A stretch of 64,000 bases of DNA from Natrinema sp046097095 (GCF_046097095.1 NZ_CP175698.1:2976001-3040000); one strand, 5' to 3'. Numbered from the stretch's first letter, positions 50,395 to 59,453 are shown. Program-made: numbers and translations. The notes: a model not told the origin generated them from the letters alone.

Positions 50395-51947
50395 GCGAAG
50401 AGACCACATCTCGAACGGCCGCACCGGCGGTCAACGCGTTCGACCGCGTCGCGTTGGGTATCGTCGGCCTCGCGATCGTCACGTTCCTGCTCGGCTGGAC
50501 GACGCTGTTCGATCGCACGAGTCCCGACACCGCAGTCGCGGGCCTCTCCCTGTTTGCGCTGTTCGGCGCCACGTTCGTACTCGCCGGCGTCGGTCTGATC
50601 GCCGCCGGAATCGCGTCGAACGTCGGTCTCTACGAGACCACCGCCGACCGGTACACCGGACTCGGAACCGGCGTCGGATTCGGCGTCGTCGGATTCGTGA
50701 CCGGCGGTCTGATGACGACTATCCTGTTCGGCGTCGGCGCGACCGGCAGCGTCATCGCGGGGTTGGTCGTCGCGCTCGTCGCGACGCTCGGCATCGCGGT
50801 GCTCCCGGAAGACCTCGGAACGACGCTGCCAGTCGGTCTCCTTGCGTTGGCCTGGGGAGCGCTGCTCGCCGCCGGACTCGTCGACATCGGCTGGGTCTGG
50901 AATCCACCATCGCTTGAGGCCACCTTTCACGCGCAGATCGTCGTGCCGCTGGTGACGATCGCGCTCAGTCTGCTCGTCGTCTGGAGTGGTGCGATCGTCT
51001 CAGAGGGGTTCGGCAGCCAGGGCCGCCAGAACGGCGCGTACATGCTGATTGGGCTGAACGCCTTCGGCATGATCGCCGTGCTCCTACTGCTGATCCTCTT
51101 CGTCGTCCGGAAGGGACTGCCGAAGCTCCTCGAGGGCGCACAGTTCGGTCCGGGACTGAACGTCTCGGTCCCGTTCCTTACGAACGGCGTCATGCTGGGC
51201 CAGCAGTACCACGGCATCTTCCCGGCGATCGTCGGCACGATCTGGCTCGTGATCGGCGCGGTAGTGCTGGCTGTGCCGATGGGGATCGGTGCCGCCGTGT
51301 TCCTCACCGAATACGCCGAACAGGGCCGATTCACCGCGGTGATCGAGACCGCCACCAACGCGCTGTGGAGCACGCCAAGTATCGTCTACGGCCTCTTCGG
51401 CTACGCGTTTCTGGTCCCGCGGTTCGGCAATCAGGACTCGCTGCTCGCAGGGATGTTCGTCTTGGGATTCATGCTGTTACCCCTGGTCGTCATCACCAGT
51501 CGGGAGTCGATCAAGAGCGTCCCCGACGAGTACCGCGATGCTAGCGCTGCACTAGGCGTCAATCAGTGGCAGACGATCCGGAGCGTCGTGCTGCCGGCGG
51601 CGATGCCCGGCGTCATCACCGGCGTAATCCTCGGCGTCGGCCGGATCGCCGGGGAAACGGCACCGATCCTGCTGGTCACCGCCGGGTCACCGACCCCCTC
51701 CCGCGCGCCGAGCGTGCTCGGATCGTTCCGGCTCATGGCAACGCCGCCGTTCGTCAAGAACGATGCGCTGTTGCAGGCCTCGAGCGCGCTCCCCTACCAG
51801 CTCTATGCCATCATCTCTACCGGCGCTGTCGACCTGGGGGACGCGTTCGGATGGGGAACCGCCCTCGTACTGCTGATGGTGGTGCTCAGCTTCTATGCGA
51901 TCGGCATCGCCTCGCGAATCTACTTCAGGAGGAAACTACACCAATGA
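50391..51947 (+). CDS. pstA: Phosphate ABC transporter permease PstA (system 1), extended
   Basis: A 518-residue permease, far longer than PstA2 (296). Residues 1-240 hold six or so extra hydrophobic helices not present in standard PstA. The permease domain occupies about residues 280-515, with FLTEYAEQGRFT, TPSIVYGLFGYAFL, LPLVVITSRESI, the coupling loop ASAALGVNQWQTIRSVVLP and GVGRIAGETAP. Both start and stop overlap neighbours by four bases (ATGA), so the operon is tightly coupled. Confidence 0.92.
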   Translation: MSEETTSRTAAPAVNAFDRVALGIVGLAIVTFLLGWTTLFDRTSPDTAVAGLSLFALFGATFVLAGVGLIAAGIASNVGLYETTADRYTGLGTGVGFGVVGFVTGGLMTTILFGVGATGSVIAGLVVALVATLGIAVLPEDLGTTLPVGLLALAWGALLAAGLVDIGWVWNPPSLEATFHAQIVVPLVTIALSLLVVWSGAIVSEGFGSQGRQNGAYMLIGLNAFGMIAVLLLLILFVVRKGLPKLLEGAQFGPGLNVSVPFLTNGVMLGQQYHGIFPAIVGTIWLVIGAVVLAVPMGIGAAVFLTEYAEQGRFTAVIETATNALWSTPSIVYGLFGYAFLVPRFGNQDSLLAGMFVLGFMLLPLVVITSRESIKSVPDEYRDASAALGVNQWQTIRSVVLPAAMPGVITGVILGVGRIAGETAPILLVTAGSPTPSRAPSVLGSFRLMATPPFVKNDALLQASSALPYQLYAIISTGAVDLGDAFGWGTALVLLMVVLSFYAIGIASRIYFRRKLHQ

Positions 51948-52852
51948 GCGAACAGACAGTGACGCGGACGAACGAGGAACAGCAATCGAACAGCCTCACG
52001 GTCGGCGCCGAGACCGACGAGCGACTCGTCGACTCGTGGACCGACTACGAGTTCGAGGGCGAGGCCGCCATTTCGGTCGAGGACCTCGACGTCTACTACG
52101 GGGACGACCACGCCATCGACGACATCTCGATGGAGATTCCCGAGCAGAGCGTGACGGCCCTGATCGGCCCGTCCGGCTGCGGGAAGTCGACGTTCCTCCG
52201 GTGTCTCAACCGGATGAACGACCGCATCGACAGCGCCCAGATCGAGGGGACCGTCGAGATCGACGATGAGAACATCTACGAGGGCGACACTGATCTAGTC
52301 CAACTTCGCAAGAAGGTCGGCATGGTGTTCCAGAGCCCTAACCCGTTCCCGAAGTCGATCCGCGAGAACGTCTCCTACGGGCCGCGCAAACACGGCGACG
52401 TGAACGTCGGCCTGCTTGGCCGCCTGCTCGGGAACGACGACCGCGAGGCCGAACAGCAGATCGTCGAGCACTCACTCGAGCAGGCCGCACTGTGGGATGA
52501 GGTGTCCGACCGTCTCGACGACAACGCGCTCGGCCTCTCGGGCGGCCAGCAACAGCGGCTGTGTATTGCGCGCTGTCTCGCCGTCGACCCCGACGTGATC
52601 CTGATGGACGAGCCCGCGTCGGCGCTCGACCCCGTCGCGACCGCCAAGATCGAAGACCTGATCGAGCAACTCGCCAAGGAGTACACCGTCGTCGTCGTCA
52701 CGCACAATATGCAACAGGCTGCGCGGATCAGCGACCAGACCGCCGTCTTCCTGACCGGCGGCGAACTCGTCGAGTACGACAACACCGACAAGATCTTCGA
52801 GAACCCCGAGAGCCAGCGTGTCGAAGACTACGTCACCGGCAAGTTCGGGTGA
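51944..52852 (+). CDS. pstB: Phosphate ABC transporter ATPase PstB (system 1)
   Basis: A 302-residue ABC ATPase powering phosphate uptake. Walker A is GPSGCGKST (Lys81), the signature is LSGGQQQR, Walker B is VILMDEPASALD and the H-loop is VVVTHNMQQAAR. A 14-residue insertion (GLLGRLLGNDDREAE) before the signature is absent from PstB2. The ATG overlaps the pstA stop by four bases. A perfect Shine-Dalgarno AGGAGG (51927-51932) lies 11 nt upstream within pstA. Confidence 0.95.
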   Translation: MSEQTVTRTNEEQQSNSLTVGAETDERLVDSWTDYEFEGEAAISVEDLDVYYGDDHAIDDISMEIPEQSVTALIGPSGCGKSTFLRCLNRMNDRIDSAQIEGTVEIDDENIYEGDTDLVQLRKKVGMVFQSPNPFPKSIRENVSYGPRKHGDVNVGLLGRLLGNDDREAEQQIVEHSLEQAALWDEVSDRLDDNALGLSGGQQQRLCIARCLAVDPDVILMDEPASALDPVATAKIEDLIEQLAKEYTVVVVTHNMQQAARISDQTAVFLTGGELVEYDNTDKIFENPESQRVEDYVTGKFG

Positions 52853-52856
52853 GGCG

Positions 52857-53579
52857 ATGGTCCGCGAGGACTACCAGGACCGCCTCGAGCGCCTTCGCGA
52901 GGCCGTCGTCGCGATGGGAGATCTCGTCTACGAGCAACTCGCCGACGGGTTCACCGCGCTGTTTACCGGCGATCGGTCGCTCGCTCGCGCTGTTATCGAC
53001 GGCGATCGTGCCGTCAACCGCCGCTCGCTCGACCTCGAGGGTGAGTGTCTCGACTTGCTCGCGCTGCACCAGCCGGTCGCCGGCGATCTGCGGATCGTCG
53101 TCGCCGCGTTCAAGATCGTCACCGACTTAGAGCGCGTCGGCGATCTCGCGACCAATCTGGCCGAGCACGCGTTGGGCGCGACCGAGTCATCGCCGCCGCT
53201 TCCCGACGTGGATTTCGAGCGGATCGCCGCACTCGCACTCGAGATGTTCGAAGAGGCCCTCGAGGCGTTCGTCACGGAGGAGACGGAGCCTTGTTTCGCG
53301 GTCGCCGATCGCGACGACGAACTTGATGCCCGCTGTGCGAGCGTCGCCGAGCGCGTCGTCCGGACCTGTATCGATCTCCGCGTCGCGGGCGTCGACGCAA
53401 CCGATGGTCGGGCGACCGAGACCGATTCGGTCGGCGATCCGCCGGTATCCGATATTCTCGCCGACGTCTCGCGGACGCTCGTGATCGTTCGCGATATCGA
53501 ACGCGTCGGCGACCACGCCGTGAACGTCGCGGCCCGAACGCTGTATGCCCTCGAGAGCGACGACGAACTACTCCGCTAA
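52857..53579 (+). CDS. phoU: PhoU-family phosphate regulator (system 1)
   Basis: A 240-residue PhoU with two helical repeats. Metal-binding E/DxxxD motifs are present in FKIVTDLERVGDLATNLAEHAL and in VIVRDIERVGDHAVNVAARTL. It should inhibit PstB and relay phosphate status. It starts four bases after the pstB stop; ATG 52857 (MVREDY) is preferred to the in-frame GTG at 52818. Confidence 0.92.
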   Translation: MVREDYQDRLERLREAVVAMGDLVYEQLADGFTALFTGDRSLARAVIDGDRAVNRRSLDLEGECLDLLALHQPVAGDLRIVVAAFKIVTDLERVGDLATNLAEHALGATESSPPLPDVDFERIAALALEMFEEALEAFVTEETEPCFAVADRDDELDARCASVAERVVRTCIDLRVAGVDATDGRATETDSVGDPPVSDILADVSRTLVIVRDIERVGDHAVNVAARTLYALESDDELLR

Positions 53580-53641
53580 GACCGTTCGTGACGCCGTTTC
53601 CCTCGAGGCTGGCCCGCCGCGGTCTGCCGATCAGACGGAGT

Positions 53642-53706
53642 CGGCTGTATATACGACGGTGTTGCTATTGACTGATATACAGTTCTCATAGCATCCCTTT
53701 TTTATA
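53642..53706 (+). promoter_or_regulatory. pstS2 promoter with phosphate-type element
   Basis: CGGCTGTATATACG (53642-53655), GATATACAG (53674-53682) and the exact 20-mer CATAGCATCCCTTTTTTATA (53687-53706), 22 nt before the ATG. This mirrors the pstS1 promoter and implies the same regulator. A phosphate-responsive P-box has been described for haloarchaeal pst promoters. Confidence 0.7.
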
Positions 53707-53727
53707 TCCTATCGAGTTCGTCACACG

Positions 53728-54720
53728 ATGCAGAACGTCCGGTGCGAACGGTCCGTCGAGGGAGTATCGCGACGACGACTTCTCGCGACCGTCGGTGGGG
53801 GTGGGACGGTGGCCCTCGGGGGTTGTCTCTCGAGTGAGAGCGACGGTGGGAGCGAGGGCGGCGACGGACTCTCCGGAGAGGTCATCGTCACGGGGTCGAG
53901 CACCGTCTATCCGATCTCGAAGGCGATGCGCGATCGGTTCACGGCGAAGCATCCGAACGTCACCGTCAGGGTCAAGTCGACCGGCAGCGGCGGCGGATTC
54001 GAGAATCACTACTGTCCCGGTGATGCGGACATCAATGCGGCCTCGCGGCCGATCGAGGCCGGAGAGCGGGACCACTGTACCGGAAACGGAGTCACGCCCG
54101 TCGAGATGCAGATCGCGAGCGACGCGCTCACGATGGCCGTCAGCACCGAGAACAACTGGGTCGATTGTCTGTCGTTCGACCAGCTGGCTCGAATCTGGAA
54201 GCAGGGCGGTGCGGAGACCTGGGCAGATATCGATCCGACTTGGCCGGACGAACCCGTCGAACTCTACGGTCCCGATACGACCTCTGGGACCTACGACTGG
54301 TTCACCGCGAACGTGGTCGGCGACGCTGGCCACCGAAGCGACTACGTCGGCACGGAGGACGACACCACCATCGTCCAGGGGCTCGAGGCCAGCCCCTACG
54401 CGATGGGGTACTTCGGCTACGGCTACTACGCCGAAAACGCGGATCGTGTGAAAGCGCTCAAAATTAAAGCCGACGCGACCGACGCCTGTGCCGAGCCGAC
54501 CCTCCAGGCCGCCAAGGCGGGGACGTATCCGATGGCGCGACCGCTGTTCATCTACCCGTCCGAGGAAGCGCTGCAGCGCGACCCGGTCTTCGAGTTCGTC
54601 AAATTCTACATCGAGAACTCGACCGCGGATTGGATCGCCGAGGAGGTCAACTACGTCCCCTCGAGCGAGGAGCAGGCAAGCGAGAACATGGCCACGCTCG
54701 AGGAAGTCGCAGGCGCGTAA
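53728..54720 (+). CDS. Phosphate-binding lipoprotein PstS (system 2, first copy)
   Basis: A 330-residue lipoprotein. The Tat motif is VSRRRLLATVGGGG and the lipobox ends at Cys33 (LGGC). The binding loops are VTGSSTVYPISKAMRDRF, STGSGGGFENHYCPGDADIN and TTSGTYDWFTA. Two Cys pairs within the mature protein may form disulfides. It stands alone behind its own promoter and is separated from the next pstS by a MITE-like element. It resembles PstS3 more than PstS1, suggesting a local duplication. Confidence 0.92.
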   Translation: MQNVRCERSVEGVSRRRLLATVGGGGTVALGGCLSSESDGGSEGGDGLSGEVIVTGSSTVYPISKAMRDRFTAKHPNVTVRVKSTGSGGGFENHYCPGDADINAASRPIEAGERDHCTGNGVTPVEMQIASDALTMAVSTENNWVDCLSFDQLARIWKQGGAETWADIDPTWPDEPVELYGPDTTSGTYDWFTANVVGDAGHRSDYVGTEDDTTIVQGLEASPYAMGYFGYGYYAENADRVKALKIKADATDACAEPTLQAAKAGTYPMARPLFIYPSEEALQRDPVFEFVKFYIENSTADWIAEEVNYVPSSEEQASENMATLEEVAGA

Positions 54721-54773
54721 TTCGGTCGGACGAGTTAGTATGTATTTTCTGTCGTCTAGAGAGGGCCACACGT

Positions 54774-54858
54774 TATAGTAGCAACTGAAACGATTTACAC
54801 ACTGATCGCAACGCTGTCGTGCGAGTCAGGTGTGCAATGACTTTCAGTTGCTACTATA
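54774..54858. mobile_element. Short palindromic MITE-like element
   Basis: The 17-bp perfect terminal inverted repeats TATAGTAGCAACTGAAA (54774-54790) and its complement (54842-54858) enclose 51 bp, with inner ACACAC/GTGTG pairing. It has no coding capacity. The ends look like those of haloarchaeal insertion elements, but the family is not certain. No clear target duplication is visible beyond 'gt'. Confidence 0.65.
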
Positions 54859-55070
54859 GTTACTCGTCGATCGAACTGCTCGGTCTAGCTTCCGAATCGC
54901 ACCGCTCTCGTCTATATATGCGATGTTAATCTCTCCTCCTAACCATGCGTAACAAATCTAGTCATCTCGGCTCGAGAGTGTCGAACGACAACTATTGCCA
55001 TATGTATGCGTTCAGTACGCGTTTGGCGGTTTTCATCGCGCTGCTGTCGTTTCCAATCAGAGATACATAC

Positions 55071-55099
55071 CGCTATATAGTCCACATAGTAGTATACTT
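55071..55099 (+). promoter_or_regulatory. pstS3 promoter
   Basis: CGCTATATAGTCCAC and the TATA-like AGTATACTTA lie 27-55 nt before the ATG at 55126. The CTATAtAGTCCAC part resembles CTATAGATCCAC before the divergent AbrB-PhoU gene. Confidence 0.5.
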
Positions 55100-55125
55100 A
55101 CCTACTCTGTGACTTCGATTAGGTG

Positions 55126-56100
55126 ATGTCGAGAGATACCACGGCGTCCCTGCCGACCGGCCTCGGTCGGCGGGAGTTCCTCGCCGCGGCGAGCGTTGGC
55201 CTCTCCGGGGGGCTGGCCGGCTGTATCGGCGTCTTCGCCGCAGAGGGAAAACAGGTAAATATCGCGGGAAGCAGCACGGTGTTCCCCGTGACCGAGGCGA
55301 TCGCCTCCGCCTTCTCCGAAGAGAACCCGACCGTCAACCTCTCGCTCAGTAAGACCGGAACCGGAAGCGGGTTCGGGAACTTCTTCTGTGCGGGGCGGAC
55401 CGACATCAACAACGCGAGTCGGGAGATCGCCGACGCCGAAGTTGAACAGTGTGGAAGCAACGATATTACGCCGATCGAGTTCCAGATCGCGACGGACGCG
55501 CTGACGGTCGTCGTCAACCCCGACGCCGACTGGATCAACTGCCTTACCGTCGAACAGCTCCAGCAGATCTGGCAAGCCGACGGTGCCCAGCGCTGGAGCG
55601 ATATCAACGAGGAGTGGCCCGACCGGAAGATCGAACTCTATGGTGCCGCGACGACCTCGGGTACGTTCGATTACTTCAACGAGGCAGTCCTCGGCGAGGA
55701 ACTGAACCACCGGAGCGACTACTACGCGACCGAACGGGACCGAACGATCGTACGGGGCGTCCGCGGGTCGCAGGCCGCGATGGGTTACTTCGGCTTCGCG
55801 TACTACGCCGAGAACCCCGACCGGATCAAGGCTGTTGCGATCGATAACGGCAACGGCTGCGTCGAACCCTCGATCCAGACGGCCAAGTCAGGAGAGTACA
55901 AACCCCTCTCGCGGCCGCTGTTTATCTACGTCGCAAAGGAGTCGCTCACGAAGCCGGCTGTCCAGGACTTCGTTCGATTCTACATCAAACAGGCCGCGAC
56001 GGATCTGGTCACCGACGTCGGCTACGTACCGATCACCGAATCAAAACGAGACGAAAACCTTGAGAAACTCGAGAGCGCGATCGCGGAGGTGAGCGAATGA
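55126..56100 (+). CDS. Phosphate-binding lipoprotein PstS (system 2, operon copy)
   Basis: A 324-residue lipoprotein. The Tat motif is LGRREFLAAASVGLSGG and the lipobox ends at Cys33 (AGC). Binding loops are IAGSSTVFPVTEAIASAF, KTGTGSGFGNFFC and ATTSGTFDYFNE. It shares order and spacing of motifs with the lipoprotein at 53728. Its stop overlaps pstC2 by four bases. The start at ATG 55126 is preferred to GTG 55123. Confidence 0.93.
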   Translation: MSRDTTASLPTGLGRREFLAAASVGLSGGLAGCIGVFAAEGKQVNIAGSSTVFPVTEAIASAFSEENPTVNLSLSKTGTGSGFGNFFCAGRTDINNASREIADAEVEQCGSNDITPIEFQIATDALTVVVNPDADWINCLTVEQLQQIWQADGAQRWSDINEEWPDRKIELYGAATTSGTFDYFNEAVLGEELNHRSDYYATERDRTIVRGVRGSQAAMGYFGFAYYAENPDRIKAVAIDNGNGCVEPSIQTAKSGEYKPLSRPLFIYVAKESLTKPAVQDFVRFYIKQAATDLVTDVGYVPITESKRDENLEKLESAIAEVSE

Positions 56101-57020
56101 GCCAACCTGACTTCTCCCACGACGGGATCCGCACAGCGCGGGGGACCGCGTTCCGCTATCTCTTCATGCTGTGTGCGCTCCTGTCGATCTTGACGACCGT
56201 CGCGATCGTGGCGACGCTGCTCGTAGACGCGGTCGATTTCTTCGCACAGGTTTCACTCGTCGACTTCCTCACCGGCACGAAGTGGAACCCGACGCAAGAT
56301 CCGGTTTCGTTCGGCGTTTTGCCACTGATTTCGGGGACGCTCGTCATCACCGTCGGCTCGGCGATGGTCGCGCTCCCGATCGGCCTATTGACCGCGATCT
56401 ATCTGAGCGAATACGCCTCCGAACGGCGACGCGCGTACCTCAAGCCGGCGCTCGAGGTGCTGGCGGGCGTGCCGACTGTCGTCTACGGTTACTTCGCGCT
56501 CGTCTACGTGACGCCCGCATTAGATACGTTCCTGCCGCTGTCGACGTTCAACGCGCTGTCGGCGTCGATCATGGTCGGGATCATGATCATTCCGATGGTC
56601 TCCTCGGTCAGCGAGGACGCCATGAGTGCGGTACCCGATTCGCTTCGGGAGGCTAGTTATGGTCTCGGAGCGACGAAGTTCACCGTCTCGACGTCCGTCG
56701 TCGTCCCGGCGGCGCTGTCGGGAATCTTCTCGTCGTTCATCCTCGCGCTCTCACGGGCGATCGGCGAGACGATGATCGTCGCGATCGCCGCGGGACAGAC
56801 GCCGCGGATGATCGACCTCACCGATCCAGCGGGGATGTTCCTGAATTCGATTCAGCCGATGACATCTGCGATGGTCCAGATCGGGACGGGCGACATCGTC
56901 GGACAGGGACCGGCGTACAAGAGCCTCTTCGCGGTCGGACTGACCCTGTTCGTCATCACCTTCGTTATGAACCTTATCAGTGAAATCGTCGCGTCACGGT
57001 ATCGAGAGGTGTATCGCTGA
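56097..57020 (+). CDS. pstC: Phosphate ABC transporter permease PstC (system 2)
   Basis: A 307-residue permease with six helices: the domain begins PLISGTLVITVGSAMVALP, continues with YLSEYASERRRAYLKPALEV, LAGVPTVVYGYFAL and SVSEDAMSAVPDSLREASYG (coupling helix), then LALSRAIGETMIVAIA. It lacks the N-terminal extension of PstC1. It overlaps pstS3 by four bases and pstA2 by one. Confidence 0.94.
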   Translation: MSQPDFSHDGIRTARGTAFRYLFMLCALLSILTTVAIVATLLVDAVDFFAQVSLVDFLTGTKWNPTQDPVSFGVLPLISGTLVITVGSAMVALPIGLLTAIYLSEYASERRRAYLKPALEVLAGVPTVVYGYFALVYVTPALDTFLPLSTFNALSASIMVGIMIIPMVSSVSEDAMSAVPDSLREASYGLGATKFTVSTSVVVPAALSGIFSSFILALSRAIGETMIVAIAAGQTPRMIDLTDPAGMFLNSIQPMTSAMVQIGTGDIVGQGPAYKSLFAVGLTLFVITFVMNLISEIVASRYREVYR

Positions 57021-57910
57021 TGGCAGCTGATACGCAGGATACGCCGTCTCAGCGCGGGTTCGGCCAGGTCAGCCGAACGAAAGATATCGCGTTCCGCCTA
57101 CTCGCACTGGCGGCGACGCTCGTCGGTATCGTCTCACTCGCGGCGTTGCTCCTGAACGTCGTTGTCGACGCCGTCGGCTGGCTCGATTGGGGCTTCCTCA
57201 CGAATCCACCACACCCGAGCCCGTACCAAGCCGGGTTCCTACCCGCGCTGGTCGGGTCGATCGCGATCATGCTCCTGATCGCGCTCATCACGTTCCCGAT
57301 CGGGGTCGGAGCCGCGGTCTACCTCGAGGAATACGCCGACGACGGCTATCTCACGCAGTTCATCCAGCTCAACATCGCTAACCTCGCGGGCGTCCCCTCG
57401 GTCGTCTACGGGCTGCTCGGACTGGGGCTGTTCATCGGCCTCTTTAATATCGGCTACGGCTCGGTGCTGGCCGCGGCGTTTACCGTGTCCCTGCTGATCC
57501 TCCCGATCGTGATCATCTCCGCACAGGAGGCGATCCGGGCAGTGCCCGACTCACAGCGACAGGCCTCCTACGGAATGGGTGCGACGAAATGGCAGACGAT
57601 CCGGAACGTCGTCTTGCCGCGAGCGATGCCGGGCATCATGACCGGGACGATCCTCGCACTCGGCCGCGCGATCGGCGAAACGGCACCGCTGATCATGATC
57701 GCCGCCCCGACGACCGTCTTCGGCATCCCCAACAGCCTCCTTAGCAAGGTCAGCGCGATGCCCCTGCAGATCTACAACTGGGCGTCTTATCCCCAGACCG
57801 AGTTCCAGTACGGCGTCGTCGCCGCTGGCGTCGTCACGCTACTCGTCGTCTTGCTGACGATCAACTCGATCGCGATCATCATCCGGAACCGCTACCAACA
57901 GCGAACCTGA
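57020..57910 (+). CDS. pstA: Phosphate ABC transporter permease PstA (system 2)
   Basis: A 296-residue permease of standard length. Landmarks are PIGVGAAVYLEEYADDGYLT, ANLAGVPSVVYGLLGLGLF, PIVIISAQEAIRAVPDSQRQ, SYGMGATKWQTIRNVVLP and LALGRAIGETAPLIMIAA. It pairs with PstC2 and PstB2. Start shares one base with the pstC2 stop (TGATG); its own stop lies two bases before pstB2. Confidence 0.94.
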   Translation: MAADTQDTPSQRGFGQVSRTKDIAFRLLALAATLVGIVSLAALLLNVVVDAVGWLDWGFLTNPPHPSPYQAGFLPALVGSIAIMLLIALITFPIGVGAAVYLEEYADDGYLTQFIQLNIANLAGVPSVVYGLLGLGLFIGLFNIGYGSVLAAAFTVSLLILPIVIISAQEAIRAVPDSQRQASYGMGATKWQTIRNVVLPRAMPGIMTGTILALGRAIGETAPLIMIAAPTTVFGIPNSLLSKVSAMPLQIYNWASYPQTEFQYGVVAAGVVTLLVVLLTINSIAIIIRNRYQQRT

Positions 57911-57912
57911 CA

Positions 57913-58782
57913 ATGAGTGACAATCAGATGACCTCCTCGACAACGGAATCGACCGACAATCAGCCAGCCCCAACGCCGGGTACCGATACGGTCACAGACA
58001 GTACCGACGCCGGCGGGGAACCGGTGACGGACCGGACCCTCCTCGAGGCGCGAAACCTCGACGTCTACTACGGCGATGAGCAGGCCCTCGACAGCGTCGA
58101 TATCGAGATCCCGGAACAGCAAGTCACGGCGGTCATCGGACCATCGGGCTGTGGGAAATCGACGTTCCTCCGGTGTGTCAACCGAATGAACGACCTCGTC
58201 GACAGCGCCAACGTCGACGGCGAACTGCTGTTCGACGGAAAGAACGTCTACGACGACGACGTCGATCCCGTCGCCCTGCGCCGGAAGATCGGCATGGTCT
58301 TCCAGTCGCCCAACCCGTTCCCGAAGTCGATCCGCGACAACGTCGCCTACGGGCTCAAAGTCCAGGGGAAAGACGATAACGTCGACGAGAAGGTCCACAC
58401 CGCCCTCGAGCAGGCAGCGCTGCTCGAGGAGGTCGAGGATCAACTCGACTCGAGCGGACTGGACCTCTCAGGCGGCCAGCAACAGCGGCTGTGTATCGCG
58501 CGGGCGATCGCGCCCGATCCGGACGTCATCCTCATGGACGAACCCGCGTCGGCGCTCGACCCCGTCGCGACCTCGAAGATCGAGGACCTCATCGAGGACC
58601 TGGCCGAGGAGTATACGGTCGTCATCGTCACCCACAACATGCAGCAGGCGGCCCGAATCTCCGATAAGACCGCCGTCTTCCTGACCGGTGGCGAACTCGT
58701 CGAGTTCGACGACACCGACAAGATCTTCGAAAACCCCGACCACGACCGCGTCGAGGACTACATCACCGGCAAGTTCGGATAG
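57913..58782 (+). CDS. pstB: Phosphate ABC transporter ATPase PstB (system 2)
   Basis: A 289-residue ABC ATPase. Walker A is GPSGCGKST, the signature LSGGQQQRLCIARAI, Walker B ILMDEPASALD and the H-loop VIVTHNMQQAARIS. The first 40 residues are an acidic Thr/Pro-rich tail. It differs from PstB1 by lacking the 14-residue insert. Confidence 0.95.
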   Translation: MSDNQMTSSTTESTDNQPAPTPGTDTVTDSTDAGGEPVTDRTLLEARNLDVYYGDEQALDSVDIEIPEQQVTAVIGPSGCGKSTFLRCVNRMNDLVDSANVDGELLFDGKNVYDDDVDPVALRRKIGMVFQSPNPFPKSIRDNVAYGLKVQGKDDNVDEKVHTALEQAALLEEVEDQLDSSGLDLSGGQQQRLCIARAIAPDPDVILMDEPASALDPVATSKIEDLIEDLAEEYTVVIVTHNMQQAARISDKTAVFLTGGELVEFDDTDKIFENPDHDRVEDYITGKFG

Positions 58783-58922
58783 GGTCCCGACGCCGCTCGC
58801 TCGAGGCGGTGGCTGGGCGTCGCCGATCTCGATCTTCCGTGCCCCGTTATCTCACGCAGTCGCGCCGTTCTGAATTTCCGCACGAGACAGTCTGAAAACC
58901 CTATCAGTGCCGAGTACTGACC

Positions 58923-59453
58923 ATGCAGCTTATCCGTCGACATCCCGTGTTACTGATACGCATGGTTGCCGATGGGGTACATATCTTACTTGGTCTCGCA
59001 CTGGCTTTAATCGTGTTTCGGTCGCGGCGACCCGAACCGTACCTCGTGACGGCGCTGGCGGCCGCCTTCCCCGACAGCGATATCATCATCTTCCGTCCGC
59101 TGGTCGAACTCGGCTACGTGGAGGGCGTCCTGTGGGCCCATCGAGGGCTGACCCACTCGTTGCCAGTCGCGGTGGTCGTGGTCGCCTTGCTCTCCGCTGT
59201 CGGTCCCTGGCGGGCCGCCGCCATCGGCTACGGGTCGCACATCCTCTTCGATTACCTGACCGGTGGCGTCCGGCTGTTCGCCCCCTTCGACTACGCGCTC
59301 TACGGACAGTCGTTCGACTGGTTGCTCGTGAATCTGCTCACGTCGGTCTTCGCCGTCACCGTCATCCTCGGTGGCCTGCTGGGACTGAAGTACGAACCCA
59401 AGACGCGGCTCCCGTCGCCGGTTGCACAGGCGGTGCTCGAGTGGTTTCAGTAG
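58923..59453 (+). CDS. DUF457/YdjM-like membrane metal-dependent hydrolase
   Basis: A 176-residue integral membrane protein with about four hydrophobic helices. Conserved hydrophilic residues of the family are visible: DGVHILLG, AAFPDSD, the AHRGLTHSLP motif and GSHILFDYLTGGV, all suitable for metal binding. Its substrate is unknown. It lies between pstB2 and phoU2, 140 nt after one and 113 nt before the other, so it interrupts the usual order. It could be an insertion in the operon or a separately promoted passenger. Confidence 0.8.
   Translation: MQLIRRHPVLLIRMVADGVHILLGLALALIVFRSRRPEPYLVTALAAAFPDSDIIIFRPLVELGYVEGVLWAHRGLTHSLPVAVVVVALLSAVGPWRAAAIGYGSHILFDYLTGGVRLFAPFDYALYGQSFDWLLVNLLTSVFAVTVILGGLLGLKYEPKTRLPSPVAQAVLEWFQ

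Larger units (their letters stand above)
54721..55125. other. Intergenic region with MITE-like element and pstS3 promoter
   Basis: It holds the palindromic element at 54774-54858 and, at the right end, the pstS3 promoter (CGCTATATAGTCCAC at 55071-55085 and AGTATACTTA at 55090-55099). The middle 54860-55060 has no recognisable gene. Confidence 0.5.
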
